Shown piece after piece: positions 48,223-57,684 of a DNA stretch of 64,000 nt. The notes under the pieces are model-generated. The model was given only the letters and a program-made list of their open reading frames with translations. It was not told the origin of the DNA and made no database searches. Within the stretch, counting starts at the first letter, position 1. The number at the start of each line of letters is the position of its first letter. Source of the stretch: Variovorax sp. Sphag1AA (GTDB taxonomy: Bacteria > Pseudomonadota > Gammaproteobacteria > Burkholderiales > Burkholderiaceae_C); the NCBI RefSeq assembly GCF_014192575.1, contig NZ_JACHYC010000005.1, forward strand, positions 558,001 through 622,000. Reading direction: 5' to 3'. The translations under genes and the position numbers were made by a program.

Positions 48223-49473
48223 ATGCCCAAACTGCATGTCTCGCGCCCCTTTTTGTTTTCGCCGCGCGTTGCGGCCGTTTCCGCCGCCACCGCCGTTGTC
48301 CTGACGCTCGCGGCCTGCGGCAAGAGCGAAGCGCCCGCAGCCGGCGGCCATGGTGGTGCAGCACCGCCAGCGCCTGAAGTGGGCGTGGTGGTCGCAACGC
48401 CGACGAGCGTCGGCCTTGTGACCGAACTGCCCGGCCGTCTGGAGGCCTCGCGCGTTTCGGAAGTTCGCGCCCGTGCGGCCGGCATCATGATGGAGCGGGT
48501 GTTCAAGGAAGGCAGCGACGTCAAGGCCGGCCAGTTGCTGTTCAAGATCGACCCCGCACCGTATGCCGCCGCCGCGCGCAGCGCCGAAGCGAGCCTCGCG
48601 CGCGCCGAAGCGAATGCAGCGCAGGCCAAGGCGCTGGCCGAGCGCTACAAGCCGCTGGTGTCGGCCAACGCGGTCAGCAAGCAGGAATACGACAACGCGG
48701 TCGCCGCGCAGAAGACGGCCGAAGCCGACGTGGGCGTGAGCCGTGCCGCGCTGACGACGGCCAAGATCAACCTGGGCTACGCCGCGGTGACGGCGCCGAT
48801 TTCCGGCCGCATCGGCCGTGCGCTGGTGACCGAAGGCGCACTGGTGGGCCAAGGCGATGCAACCCAGCTCGCGGTGATCCAGCAAATCGATCCGATCTAC
48901 GTGAACTTCACGCAGTCCGCGACGGACGTGATGCGCCTGCGCCGCCAGATGGAAGCGGGCCAGTTCAAGCGCGCCGAAGGCCCGAACGCGGCCAGCGTGC
49001 GCGTGGTGCTCGAAGACGGCAGTGAATATCCGCTGCCGGGCCGCCTGCTCTTCTCCGACCTGACGGTGGATTCGACGACCGGCCAGGTCACGCTGCGCGC
49101 CGAAGTGCCGAACCCGAACAAGAACCTGCTGCCGGGCCTCTACGTGCGTGTGCGCGTGGAGCAGGCGCAGGCCGCCGATGCGATCACGCTGCCGCAACAG
49201 GCGGTGACGCGTACGCAGCAGGGCGACACGGTCACGGTGGTGGGCGACGACGGCAAGTTGAACAAGCGCACCGTCAAGATCAGCGCCGCGCAGAACAACC
49301 AATGGGTGGTGATCGACGGCCTGAAGGCCGGCGAAAAGGTGATGGTCGACGGCTTCCAGAAGCTGCAGATGATGCCGCCCGGCACGCCGGTGAAGCCGGT
49401 GCCGTGGAAGCCGGCCGATACCTCCGCTCCTGCTGCCGCGGCAGCCGCTCCGGCTCCTGCCGCAAAGCAGTAA
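48223..49473 (+). CDS. acrA: RND efflux periplasmic adaptor (AcrA/MexA family)
   Basis: A 416-residue membrane fusion protein with a lipobox (VVLTLAACGKSE), so anchored to the inner membrane. Lipoyl-type halves lie at GRLEASRVSEVRARAAGIMM and VTAPISGRIGRALVTEGALV, separated by a long helical hairpin (AARSAEASLARAEANAAQAK). The beta-barrel region has QQIDPIYVNFTQSATDVMRL and LPGLYVRVRVEQ; it ends in an Ala/Pro-rich tail. It couples the pump to the outer membrane channel. It starts the acrAB-oprM-type operon; acrB follows 13 bases later. Confidence 0.93.
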   Translation: MPKLHVSRPFLFSPRVAAVSAATAVVLTLAACGKSEAPAAGGHGGAAPPAPEVGVVVATPTSVGLVTELPGRLEASRVSEVRARAAGIMMERVFKEGSDVKAGQLLFKIDPAPYAAAARSAEASLARAEANAAQAKALAERYKPLVSANAVSKQEYDNAVAAQKTAEADVGVSRAALTTAKINLGYAAVTAPISGRIGRALVTEGALVGQGDATQLAVIQQIDPIYVNFTQSATDVMRLRRQMEAGQFKRAEGPNAASVRVVLEDGSEYPLPGRLLFSDLTVDSTTGQVTLRAEVPNPNKNLLPGLYVRVRVEQAQAADAITLPQQAVTRTQQGDTVTVVGDDGKLNKRTVKISAAQNNQWVVIDGLKAGEKVMVDGFQKLQMMPPGTPVKPVPWKPADTSAPAAAAAAPAPAAKQ

Positions 49474-49486
49474 GGAGCCCGCCCGC

Positions 49487-52400
49487 ATGGCCAAGTTCTT
49501 TATTGATCGACCGATCTTTGCGTGGGTGATCGCGCTGTTCATCATCGTGATGGGCAGCGTGGCGATCACGCAGCTCCCGATCTCGCAATACCCGCCCGTG
49601 GCGCCGCCCGCGATCGTCATCAGCACCGCCTATCCCGGCGCGTCTGCACAGACGCTAGAAGACAGCGTGCTGTCGGTGATCGAACGCGAAATGAACGGCT
49701 CGCCCGGCCTCATCTACATGGAGTCGGTCGCGCAGGCGGACGGCACCGGCACGATCACGGTCACTTTCGAGACGGGCACCAACCCCGATCTCGCACAGGT
49801 GGACGTGCAGAACCGGTTGTCGCGCGCCACGCCGCGCCTGCCCGCTGCGGTGACGCAGCAGGGTGTGCGCGTCGACAAGTCGCGCAACAACTTCCTGCTG
49901 TTCACGATCCTGTCTTCGGACAACCCGGCCTTCGATCCGATCGCGCTGGGCGACTATGCATCGCGCAACGTGGTGCCTGAACTGCAGCGCGTCGCCGGCA
50001 TCGGTCAGGCGCAGCTCTTCGGCACCGAGCGTTCGATGCGGGTGTGGATCGATCCGGCCAAGCTGCAGGGCTACAACCTGTCGCCGGCCGATGTGAACAA
50101 CGCGATCAAGGCGCAGAACGCGCAGGTGTCGTCCGGCATCATCGGCGACCTGCCGAACGTGCCGGGGCAAGCGATTGCCGCGACGGTGGTGGTCAACGGC
50201 CAGCTCACGACGGTCGAGCAGTTCGGCAACATCGTGCTGCGCGCGAACACCGACGGTTCGGCGGTGCGGCTGCGCGATGTGGCGCGCATCGAGCTGGGTG
50301 GCCAGGCCTATTCGACGTCGGCGCGCCTGAACGGCCAGCCCGCGGTCGGTATCGGCGTTCAGCTCGCACCGAGCGGCAACGCGCTCGAATCGGCCAAGCT
50401 GATCCGCTCCAAGATGGAAGAGCTGTCGAAGTTCTTCCCGCAGGGCGTGAAGTGGACCATCCCTTACGACAGCTCGCGCTTCGTGAGCATCTCCATCAAG
50501 GAAGTGGTGAAGACGCTGTTCGAGGCGGTGGCGCTGGTGTTCCTGGTGATGTTCCTGTTCCTGCAGAACTGGCGCTACACGATCATCCCGACGATCGTGG
50601 TGCCGATTGCGCTGCTGGGCACATTCGCGGTGCTGTCCGCGCTGGGCTTCTCGATCAACGTGCTGACGATGTTCGGCATGGTGCTGGTGATCGGTATCGT
50701 GGTGGACGACGCGATCGTGGTGGTCGAAAACGTCGAGCGGATCATGAGCGAGGAAGGTCTTTCTCCGCTCGAGGCCGCCCGCAAGGCGATGCGCCAGATC
50801 TCCGGCGCCATCATTGGCGTGACGGTCGTGCTGATCTCGGTGTTCGTGCCGCTCGCCTTCTTCTCGGGCTCGACCGGCAACATCTACCGCCAGTTCTCGG
50901 CGGTGATGGTGGCGTCGATCGGCTTCTCGGCCTTCATGGCGCTGTCGCTCACGCCGGCGCTGTGCGCGACGCTGCTCAAGCCGGTCGAAGCAGGCCATCA
51001 CCACGAGAAGAAGGGCTTCTTCGGCTGGTTCAATCGCGGGTTCTCGCGCACGGCCAAGGGCTATGAAAGCCTGGTGGCGCGCATCCTGCGCCGCGCGGCG
51101 CGCTATCTGATCATCTACGTGGCGATCATCGGCGCGGTGGCGCTGCTTTACAGCCGCCTGCCCACTTCGTTCCTGCCGCAGGAAGACCAGGGCAACATCA
51201 TCGTGAACGTGCAGCTCCCGCCGGGCGCCACACAAGAGCGGATGCTGTCGGTGATCCAGGACGTCGAAGGCTACATCCTCAAGCAACCCGAAGTGCAGAG
51301 CATGGTGGGCGTGCTTGGCTTCAGCTTCTCGGGTCAAGGCCAGAACGCCGGTCTTGCTTTCGTGACGCTGAAGGACTGGGACGAGCGCAAGGACCCGGCG
51401 CATTCCGCCGATGCCTTGGCGGGCCGTGCATTCGGCGCGCTCTCGAGCATTCGCGATGCGTTCATCTACCCGCTGAGCCCCCCGCCGATTCCTGAACTGG
51501 GCAACGCGAGCGGCTTTACCTTCCGCCTGCAGGACCGGTCGGGCGCAGGGCACGAGGCGCTCACCAACGCGCGCAACCAGTTGCTGGGCATGGCGAGCAA
51601 GAGCCCACTGCTGACGCAAGTTCGTCCGGACGGCCTCGAAGACGCGCCGCAGTTGCAGATCGACATCGACCGCGACAAGGCAAACGCGCTGGGCGTGACC
51701 TTCGACGCGATCAACACGACGCTGTCGACGGCGCTGGGTTCGTCCTACGTCAACGACTTCCCGAACCGGGGTCGCTTGCAGCGCGTGGTGGTGCAGGCCG
51801 ATGCGCCGGCACGGATGCAGCCGGAAGACCTGCTGAAGCTCAACGCGAGCAACAGCAAGGGCGTGCCAGTGCCGCTGTCGGCCTTCGCGAGCACGCGATG
51901 GGTCACGGGCGCGCAGCAGACGGTTCGCTACAACGGTTATCCGGCGGTGCGTATCTCCGGCTCGGCCGCACCGGGCTACAGCTCGGGCGCGGCGATGGCG
52001 GAGATGGAAAAGCTGGCGGCGCAACTGCCGGCAGGCTTCGGCTACGAATGGACCGGCCAGTCGCGTGAAGAAAAGCTCGCGGGTTCGCAGGCCATCATCC
52101 TCTACGGCTTCGCGATCCTGGCGGTGTTCCTGTGCCTTGCGGCGCTGTACGAGAGCTGGACGATTCCGCTGTCGGTGATCATGGTGGTGCCGCTGGGCGT
52201 GCTCGGCGTGCTGCTGGCGACGCTGCTGCGGGCCTACTCCAACGACGTGTACTTCCAGGTGGGCCTGATCACGATCATCGGCTTGTCAGCGAAGAACGCG
52301 ATTCTGATCATCGAGTTCGCGAAGGACCTGCAGGCGCAGGGCAAGGGCGTGATCGAGTCGGCGCTGGCCGCGGCGCACCTGCGGTTCCGGCCGATCATCA

Positions 52401-52648
52401 TGACCTCGCTGGCCTTCGGTCTCGGCGTGGTGCCGCTGGCCATGGCGACCGGCGCAGGCTCCGCGAGCCAGCGCGCGATCGGCACCGGCGTGCTGGGCGG
52501 CATGCTGACCGGCACCGCGCTCGCCGTGATCTTCGTTCCGGTGTTCTTCGTGGTCGTCCGCACGCTCTTCAAGGGCAGCGAACGCCAGCACCAGATGGAC
52601 AAGCGCCATGCGGAAGCCGCGGGCATCGAGGAATCTCATGAACACTAA
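49487..52648 (+). CDS. acrB: RND multidrug efflux permease (AcrB/MexB family, HAE1)
   Basis: A 1053-residue inner-membrane proton antiporter, full length for HAE1 pumps. The N-terminus MAKFFIDRPIFAWVIALFII is diagnostic; the first TM block includes LVMFLFLQNWRYTIIPTIVV and the proton-relay helix GIVVDDAIVVVENVERIM with the paired Asp; the second has GLITIIGLSAKNAILIIEFA with the relay Lys. Porter domains contain PPAIVISTAYPGASAQTLED and FLPQEDQGNIIVNVQLPPGA. It exports hydrophobic drugs, dyes or solvents. AAGGAG precedes the ATG. Its stop overlaps the oprM-like start by 11 bases. Confidence 0.95.
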   Translation: MAKFFIDRPIFAWVIALFIIVMGSVAITQLPISQYPPVAPPAIVISTAYPGASAQTLEDSVLSVIEREMNGSPGLIYMESVAQADGTGTITVTFETGTNPDLAQVDVQNRLSRATPRLPAAVTQQGVRVDKSRNNFLLFTILSSDNPAFDPIALGDYASRNVVPELQRVAGIGQAQLFGTERSMRVWIDPAKLQGYNLSPADVNNAIKAQNAQVSSGIIGDLPNVPGQAIAATVVVNGQLTTVEQFGNIVLRANTDGSAVRLRDVARIELGGQAYSTSARLNGQPAVGIGVQLAPSGNALESAKLIRSKMEELSKFFPQGVKWTIPYDSSRFVSISIKEVVKTLFEAVALVFLVMFLFLQNWRYTIIPTIVVPIALLGTFAVLSALGFSINVLTMFGMVLVIGIVVDDAIVVVENVERIMSEEGLSPLEAARKAMRQISGAIIGVTVVLISVFVPLAFFSGSTGNIYRQFSAVMVASIGFSAFMALSLTPALCATLLKPVEAGHHHEKKGFFGWFNRGFSRTAKGYESLVARILRRAARYLIIYVAIIGAVALLYSRLPTSFLPQEDQGNIIVNVQLPPGATQERMLSVIQDVEGYILKQPEVQSMVGVLGFSFSGQGQNAGLAFVTLKDWDERKDPAHSADALAGRAFGALSSIRDAFIYPLSPPPIPELGNASGFTFRLQDRSGAGHEALTNARNQLLGMASKSPLLTQVRPDGLEDAPQLQIDIDRDKANALGVTFDAINTTLSTALGSSYVNDFPNRGRLQRVVVQADAPARMQPEDLLKLNASNSKGVPVPLSAFASTRWVTGAQQTVRYNGYPAVRISGSAAPGYSSGAAMAEMEKLAAQLPAGFGYEWTGQSREEKLAGSQAIILYGFAILAVFLCLAALYESWTIPLSVIMVVPLGVLGVLLATLLRAYSNDVYFQVGLITIIGLSAKNAILIIEFAKDLQAQGKGVIESALAAAHLRFRPIIMTSLAFGLGVVPLAMATGAGSASQRAIGTGVLGGMLTGTALAVIFVPVFFVVVRTLFKGSERQHQMDKRHAEAAGIEESHEH

Positions 52649-54056
52649 GCACACCCCGCGCATGCGCTTCGCCGCCGTCGCGGCGGGCGCGGCCCTCTTC
52701 CTGAGCGGGTGCTCGCTGGCACCCAAGTACGAGCGTCCGGAGTTGCCGGTGCCGCAGGCCTTCCCGAACACGGCCGCGCCGGCTGCGCAACAGCCGCCGG
52801 CAGCGACCATCGCCTGGCAGGACTACTTCACCGATCCGCGCCTCGTGAAGCTGATCGAGATCGCGCTGGCGAACAACCGCGACCTGCGTGTGTCGGTGCT
52901 CAACATCGAGCAGGCGCGCGCGCAGTTCCAGATCCAGCGTTCGGCGCTGTTCCCGGCGCTCAACGCCTCGGCGAGCCAGACCCGGCAGCGGCCCTCGGCG
53001 ACCGGCATCGGCAACGTGTCGGAAGTCGATGCGGTCGGCGTTGGCATCACGTCGTGGGAGATCGACTTCTTCGGCCGCATTGCGAGCCTGAAGGACGCGG
53101 CGCTCGCGCAATACCTCGCAACCGAGGAATCGCGCAAGGCGGCGCAGATCAGCCTCGTCAGTGCGGTCGCGACCGGCTGGCTTACCGTGCTCAGCGACGA
53201 CGAGTTCCTCGAGATCACGCGCCGCACGATGGACACGCGCGACGAGTCGCTCAAGCTGACCAAGCTGCGCTTCGACAACGGCGTGGCATCGGAGATCGAC
53301 TACCGCTTTGCCGAGTCGCAGGCCGAGACTGCGCGCGCTGCCTATGCGCAGCAGCAACGCCTGCGCATGCAGGACGAAAACGCGCTCGCGCTGCTGCTCG
53401 GCTCGCCGGTGCCGCCGGAAGCGTTTGCCGGCAGCGCGGCCGGCCTGCAGGCGCTCACGCCGATGCAGGACCTGCCTGCGGGGCTGCCTTCGGACCTGCT
53501 CACTGAGCGGCCCGACATCCGCGCGGCGGAACAGCAGTTGATTTCCGCCAACGCCAACATCGGCGCGGCGCGGGCTGCGTTCTTCCCGCGGGTGACGCTG
53601 ACTTCGTCGATCGGCACTGCGAGCACCGAGTTCTCGGGGCTCTTCAAGAGTGGATCCAAGGCGTGGACCTTCGCGCCGCAGATCACGCTGCCGATCTTCG
53701 ACGCTGGCCGCAACCGCGCGGGCCTCGATTCGGCGAAGGCCGAACGCGATATCGCCGTGGCCCAGTACGAGAAGGCCATCCAGACTGCGTTCCGCGAAGT
53801 CGCCGATGCGCTCGCCGGGCAGGCGACCTTCAACGAGGAGTTGCGCGCGCTCATCGCGCAGGCCAACGCGGAAGAGATCCGCTTCAAGCTGTCGGACATG
53901 CGTTATCGCAACGGCATCGCGAGCGGGCTCGATCTGCTGGATGCGCAGCGGTCGCTGTACACGGCGCAATTGGCGACGGCGCAGGCGCGTCAGGCCAAGC
54001 TGCAGAACCAGGTGGCGCTCTACAAAACGCTGGGCGGCGGCTGGAGCACGAGGTAG
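52638..54056 (+). CDS. oprM: Outer membrane efflux factor (OprM/NodT family lipoprotein)
   Basis: A 472-residue TolC-like channel. The lipobox is FLSGCSLAPKYERPELP; the family repeat motifs RDLRVSVLNIEQARAQFQIQ and KLTKLRFDNGVASEIDYRFA are in the first half, and the related IAVAQYEKAIQTAFREVADA and LSDMRYRNGIASGLDLLDAQ in the second, as expected for the internal duplication of OEP proteins. LLTERPDIRAAEQQLISANA is a conserved turn. It forms the outer-membrane exit duct of the RND pump. The ATG lies within the last 11 bases of acrB, so translation is coupled. Confidence 0.93.
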   Translation: MNTKHTPRMRFAAVAAGAALFLSGCSLAPKYERPELPVPQAFPNTAAPAAQQPPAATIAWQDYFTDPRLVKLIEIALANNRDLRVSVLNIEQARAQFQIQRSALFPALNASASQTRQRPSATGIGNVSEVDAVGVGITSWEIDFFGRIASLKDAALAQYLATEESRKAAQISLVSAVATGWLTVLSDDEFLEITRRTMDTRDESLKLTKLRFDNGVASEIDYRFAESQAETARAAYAQQQRLRMQDENALALLLGSPVPPEAFAGSAAGLQALTPMQDLPAGLPSDLLTERPDIRAAEQQLISANANIGAARAAFFPRVTLTSSIGTASTEFSGLFKSGSKAWTFAPQITLPIFDAGRNRAGLDSAKAERDIAVAQYEKAIQTAFREVADALAGQATFNEELRALIAQANAEEIRFKLSDMRYRNGIASGLDLLDAQRSLYTAQLATAQARQAKLQNQVALYKTLGGGWSTR

Positions 54057-54156
54057 CGGCACACCCCCGGGAATGCGCGACAGCTCAGGTCGGGGGTGGT
54101 CCCTATAATCCGCCGTGATCTAAAAAGCCCCCGACGAGCCCCACACTGAGGACCCA

Positions 54157-54774
54157 ATGAGCGACGAAGTGCACTACCAGGCCACAGAAGAAGCCCACAC
54201 CGGCCCGATCAAGAATCCCAAGCAACTCCTGCTAGCGGTATTTTTCTCGTTCGTTGCTCCCATCCTGATCATTGCGGGCCTTGTCTCGTACGTGGTCTCG
54301 GGCACCCATCCCTCGGGTTCCGCACAGGGCGAAGGCATGTCGCTCTATGGCGTTTCGAAAGACGTCCGTGACCGCGAAGTCGCCGAACGCCTCAAGAAGG
54401 TCGGCTCCATCGAAATCCGCGACGCCAACCGTCCGCTCGCCACCGGCGAAGCGGTCTTCAAGGCGCAGTGCGTGACCTGCCACGGTTCCCCCGGCATTCC
54501 CGGCGCGCCGCATTTCAGCGACGCGGCAGCCTGGGGCCCCCGTATCGGCCAGGGCTTCGCGACGCTCCTCGAACATGCCCTCAAGGGCAAGGGCGCGATG
54601 CCTCCGCAGGGCGGCGGCGACTTCGAGGACCTGGAAATCGGCCGCGCCGTGGTCTACATGGCCAACGCCGGCGGTGCCAACTTCCCGGTGCCGGATCGGC
54701 CCGCCGCGGCAGCACCGGCCGAAGGTGCAGCGACGGCCGATGCGGCCAAGCCTGCCGAAGGTGCCGCAAAGTAA
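54157..54774 (+). CDS. Membrane-anchored c5-type cytochrome c
   Basis: A 205-residue protein: an N-terminal membrane anchor (LLLAVFFSFVAPILIIAGLV) precedes the class I cytochrome c domain with the haem site VFKAQCVTCHGSPG (CxxCH) at ~residues 105-118 and the Met ligand in GKGAMPPQGG near 150; VVYMANAGGANF is the last helix. The C-terminal tail is Ala/Pro rich. It carries electrons in the periplasm, probably from a respiratory complex to an oxidase. A 100-base promoter gap precedes it, and a strong intrinsic terminator follows 16 bases after the stop. Confidence 0.9.
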   Translation: MSDEVHYQATEEAHTGPIKNPKQLLLAVFFSFVAPILIIAGLVSYVVSGTHPSGSAQGEGMSLYGVSKDVRDREVAERLKKVGSIEIRDANRPLATGEAVFKAQCVTCHGSPGIPGAPHFSDAAAWGPRIGQGFATLLEHALKGKGAMPPQGGGDFEDLEIGRAVVYMANAGGANFPVPDRPAAAAPAEGAATADAAKPAEGAAK

Positions 54775-54790
54775 CGGCCCTCACAGAACA

Positions 54791-54820
54791 AAAGAGCCCG
54801 CTTATGCGGGCTCTTTTTTT
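54791..54820 (+). terminator. Rho-independent terminator of the cytochrome gene
   Basis: AAAGAGCCCGC (54791-54801), loop TTAT, GCGGGCTCTTT (54806-54816) and four further T's form an 11-bp perfect stem with a T-run, 16 bases after the cytochrome stop. The A-run on the other side makes it bidirectional, also serving the converging gene that ends at 54834. Confidence 0.92.
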
Positions 54821-54833
54821 GCCTGCGCGGCAC

Positions 54834-55379
54834 TCAGGGCGACGGAGCGGGCTTGGTCGGTTGCCGTGCCTCGGGGCTGGTCACGTAGCCGAAACGGGCC
54901 GGAAGATCGGCCGCGCGGACATCTTCGGGCACCCAACGACCCTGCTCGATCGCCTCCGATGCCAAGCCGACGTCCTGCGTGTGCACGAGGCCCAGGCCGA
55001 TCGGCGCGACCAGATACAGCTTGCCGTCCTCGTCAAGCAGGCAGGCCGAGGGCTCGACCTCTTCGCCCGAATGGGACCTGACCGAGAGATCCTCGGCCAC
55101 GCGCCAGATCCACGGCGTCGCTTCGAGCTCGACATACACACGCTGCGGCCCGTTCTGGAAGAACCACTGCCCTTCCGCGTCGTGCTCGTAGTTGCGCTGG
55201 ATGAATTCGATCAGCTTCTCGTGCTGGAGCATCGAGCCTTTCGATGCCGCGAAGGGCCCGGCGGCCTGCGTGGGCGCATCGCGCAGGTACCAGTTGCCGC
55301 GGGCGTCGAGGCCGAGCCAACCGTAGCAATGCGGCACGTTCGGCCACTTCGCGAGGGCCTGCTTGACGATGTCGTCCAT
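54834..55379 (-). CDS. Uncharacterised protein (DUF2946-annotated group)
   Basis: A 181-residue cytoplasmic protein without signal peptide or membrane segment. MDDIVKQALAKWPNVPHCYG and WLGLDARGNWYLRD open it; LIEFIQRNYEHDAEGQWFFQNGPQRVYVEL and TPWIWRVAEDL follow. This sequence type is common in Comamonadaceae and, as far as I recall, is labelled DUF2946; no function is known. It lies 17 bases downstream of the YheT-like gene on the same strand and the operon ends at the shared terminator. Confidence 0.65.
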   Translation of the reverse strand: MDDIVKQALAKWPNVPHCYGWLGLDARGNWYLRDAPTQAAGPFAASKGSMLQHEKLIEFIQRNYEHDAEGQWFFQNGPQRVYVELEATPWIWRVAEDLSVRSHSGEEVEPSACLLDEDGKLYLVAPIGLGLVHTQDVGLASEAIEQGRWVPEDVRAADLPARFGYVTSPEARQPTKPAPSP

Positions 55380-55396
55380 CGGGGTATTTTGCTCGG

Positions 55397-56359
55397 CTAC
55401 CGGTCCGCGAGCCAGCCGACGACGCGCTCGGGCATGCCGCGCACGTGGCCAGGCGGAAAACCGAGCGGGAAGCCCACGTGGCCGCCATGAGCAGGCTGCC
55501 AGAGCGTGACATGCCGACCGACTTCGCCGGGCCGTGGCAGGCTGGCGGCGGGCACGAAGGGATCGTTGGCCGCGTTCACGACGAGCGCCGGAATCTCGAC
55601 CCGATGCAGGTGAGGTTTGGCGGAGCCGCGCGACCAGTAGTCGTCGGTGTCACGAAACCCGTGCAGCGGTGCGGTGAAGATGTTGTCGAAGTCGTACAGG
55701 TCGCGCGCCGCCAGCAGCTTGTCGCGATCGAAGAGGCCCGGGTGCTGTGCCAGCTTGGCCAGCGCCTTGGGCTTCATGGTCGCGAGAAACATGCGCGTGT
55801 AGACGAGCTTGTTGAAGCCCCGGCTGATCGCAGCGCCTCCGGCTGCAAGATCGAGCGGCGCACAGATCGACGCCACCGCGCGCACGCGCTTCGAGGCCTC
55901 GTCACCCGACTCTTCCACCCACCGCATCAACGCGTTGCCGCCGAGCGAAACGCCCACCGCCCGAACGGCTTCGCGGCCATCATGCAGGCGCGCGAGGATC
56001 CAGTCGATCTCCTCGAAATCCCCCGAGTGATAGGCGCGCGGCGCGAGGTTGATCTCGCCGCTGCAGCCGCGGAAGTGCGGCACCGCGTAGTCCCAGCCAC
56101 GCTCCAGCGCGAAGGCCGCGAACGCCTCCGCATAGTGGCTGCGCGAGGAGCCTTCGAGCCCGTGGAAAAGCACCAGCAGCGGCTTCGGGCCCGAGCCCTG
56201 CGCCTCAAGAAAATCGACGTCGATGAAGTCGCCGTCGGGCGTGGTCCAGCGTTCGCGCCGATACGCCGGCAGTGGCGTCATCACGCGCCGGCCGTACAGG
56301 GCGGCCCAAATGGTCTGGAGGTTGCCACCCGGCAACCAGCGCGGTGCAACGTACTGCAT
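55397..56359 (-). CDS. YheT-family alpha/beta hydrolase
   Basis: A 320-residue hydrolase. WLPGGNLQTIWAALYGRR is the YheT opening motif; LLVLFHGLEGSSRSHYAEAF and AVPHFRGCSGEINLAPRAYH are the conserved loops; the nucleophile elbow is VGVSLGGNALMRW (G-x-S-x-G) near residue 145; the Asp is in VNAANDPFVP and the His in AHGGHVGFP. It probably hydrolyses esters of unknown identity. The ATG at 56359 overlaps the stop of the NTF2-like gene (TGATG), so the TTG one codon upstream is rejected. Confidence 0.88.
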   Translation of the reverse strand: MQYVAPRWLPGGNLQTIWAALYGRRVMTPLPAYRRERWTTPDGDFIDVDFLEAQGSGPKPLLVLFHGLEGSSRSHYAEAFAAFALERGWDYAVPHFRGCSGEINLAPRAYHSGDFEEIDWILARLHDGREAVRAVGVSLGGNALMRWVEESGDEASKRVRAVASICAPLDLAAGGAAISRGFNKLVYTRMFLATMKPKALAKLAQHPGLFDRDKLLAARDLYDFDNIFTAPLHGFRDTDDYWSRGSAKPHLHRVEIPALVVNAANDPFVPAASLPRPGEVGRHVTLWQPAHGGHVGFPLGFPPGHVRGMPERVVGWLADR

Positions 56360-56814
56360 CAATGAAGGGTCTGCGGCGCCTCGGGGGCGTCGCCCGGCTC
56401 CTGCGCGCTGCCGGGGCTTGCATGGTGCGCCACCATGCGCCAGCCCTGCGCGGTCTTGTGATAGACGTTGGTGGCGAGCACGAAGGCGTGCTTGCGCCCT
56501 TCGGTGGTCAGCACGTCGATGCGTTCGAGCACGTTGTGCACGGCGCTCGCGAGCGACTCGACCTTGCGCACCCGCGCCGGCGTCGCGTGGATCGCACCGC
56601 CGTTGCCGAACATGTTCTCAAAGGCGGCGCGAATCGCATCGGCACCCACCAGCCTTGGACCGCCGGGGTGGACGCAGAAGATCTCGTCCTCGTCGGCCCA
56701 GCAGTCCATCAGGGCCTCGACGTCGCCGCGCTGCAGCGCCTCGTAGAAAGCCGTCTCGACGTCGTCGGCGGTGCCGCCGATCGTCGCGGCGCGGAGTTTT
56801 GTTTTGGTGGACAT
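56359..56814 (-). CDS. NTF2/SnoaL-like (DUF4440-type) protein
   Basis: A 151-residue protein with the cone-shaped NTF2-like pattern: ADDVETAFYEALQRGDVEAL is the first helix pair, MDCWADEDEIFCVHPGGPRL the pocket-lining segment, and FVLATNVYHKTAQGWRMVAH the closing strands. Such proteins act as small enzymes or ligand-binding modules; none of the catalytic residues I know is obvious. The start at MSTKTKL (56814) is preferred over a longer frame with a Pro/Ser leader. Its stop overlaps the yheT-like start. Confidence 0.8.
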   Translation of the reverse strand: MSTKTKLRAATIGGTADDVETAFYEALQRGDVEALMDCWADEDEIFCVHPGGPRLVGADAIRAAFENMFGNGGAIHATPARVRKVESLASAVHNVLERIDVLTTEGRKHAFVLATNVYHKTAQGWRMVAHHASPGSAQEPGDAPEAPQTLH

Positions 56815-56878
56815 GGGTGGATCTGCCGGAAAGGTGGATTTTGCCTCGGACCCGTGCGGCTGGGTGCCCCAAGGCGAC

Positions 56879-57640
56879 TCAGGGCGACCCGGCCAGCCAG
56901 GCTCCGACGACCTGGCGCACATCGCCCTGCGACGCCTGCCACACCGTTTCGGGCGCCATCACGTGCGCACCCGGAGGCGCAAGGCGCAGCGCGACGTCGA
57001 CCAGCTCGGCGACCTTGGATGCGCGCACCGGCTGCTCGCTCGATGGGACCATGAAGCGCGTGATAGAGAGCATCCACGCCGCGAGCCGCTCCGCCGGGTT
57101 CGTGTAACGCACCTTCGCAGGCTTCTGCGCGGTGCGCACGAGGATCACGCGCTCGAAGCCTTCGGCGACCACGGCCTGCTCGTCGAGCGAGGCGAGGCCC
57201 CGCTTCAGCGCTTCGGGCAAGCGCCCCTGCGCGTGCGGCTGTACGACTGCAAGGGTTTCGACGCCGCTTGCGCGCAGCCATCGCGCGAGTGCCGGCAACT
57301 GGTCCGGCGTGGGTGTCCAGAGTGCGCGTTCGCGGTCGTAATAGAGGCGGGGCGGCTCGAACAGGATGAGCGCCGTATCGGCCTCCACCAGCGGCCATTC
57401 GTCGATGGGGGCGTCGGGCGTGAGCACGGTCTCGACACCGCTCAGCCCTTCGAGGATCGGCTCGCGCACCAGCACCAGCGTGTGGTCGAAACGGTGCCTG
57501 CCCGCCAGGCGCCGGACCAGCTCCTGGCCCAGCACACCGGTGGCGCCAGCAACGAGGAGGGTTCCCGTGCCCGCATCCGCAGCACGCTGCACCGGGCCCC
57601 GCTGGCCCGCCTGCAACGCATGGATGGGGTCGACCGGCAT
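56879..57640 (-). CDS. NAD(P)-binding Rossmann-fold protein (atypical SDR/NmrA-like)
   Basis: A 253-residue protein. The nucleotide motif GTLLVAGATGVLGQELVRRLAG (residues ~25-45; G-x-x-G-x-x-G) is followed by PDAPIDEWPLVEADTALILF and VETLAVVQPHAQGRLPEAL, then RVILVRTAQKP and the C-terminal RLAAWMLSITRFMVPSSEQP. It has no YxxxK, so it resembles NmrA/atypical extended SDRs used as sensors or quinone-binding enzymes. It is 64 bases upstream of the NTF2-like gene in the same direction and could be cotranscribed. Its role is unknown. Confidence 0.75.
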   Translation of the reverse strand: MPVDPIHALQAGQRGPVQRAADAGTGTLLVAGATGVLGQELVRRLAGRHRFDHTLVLVREPILEGLSGVETVLTPDAPIDEWPLVEADTALILFEPPRLYYDRERALWTPTPDQLPALARWLRASGVETLAVVQPHAQGRLPEALKRGLASLDEQAVVAEGFERVILVRTAQKPAKVRYTNPAERLAAWMLSITRFMVPSSEQPVRASKVAELVDVALRLAPPGAHVMAPETVWQASQGDVRQVVGAWLAGSP

Positions 57641-57684
57641 GCCGCTATGCTACCTTTGCCAACTTCACAACAAGGGACCTCGCG

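Noticed and set aside
49655..52024. A 789-codon leftward open frame
   Set aside because: Antisense to acrB; composition (His/Arg/Asp-rich) and lack of motifs mark it as a shadow.
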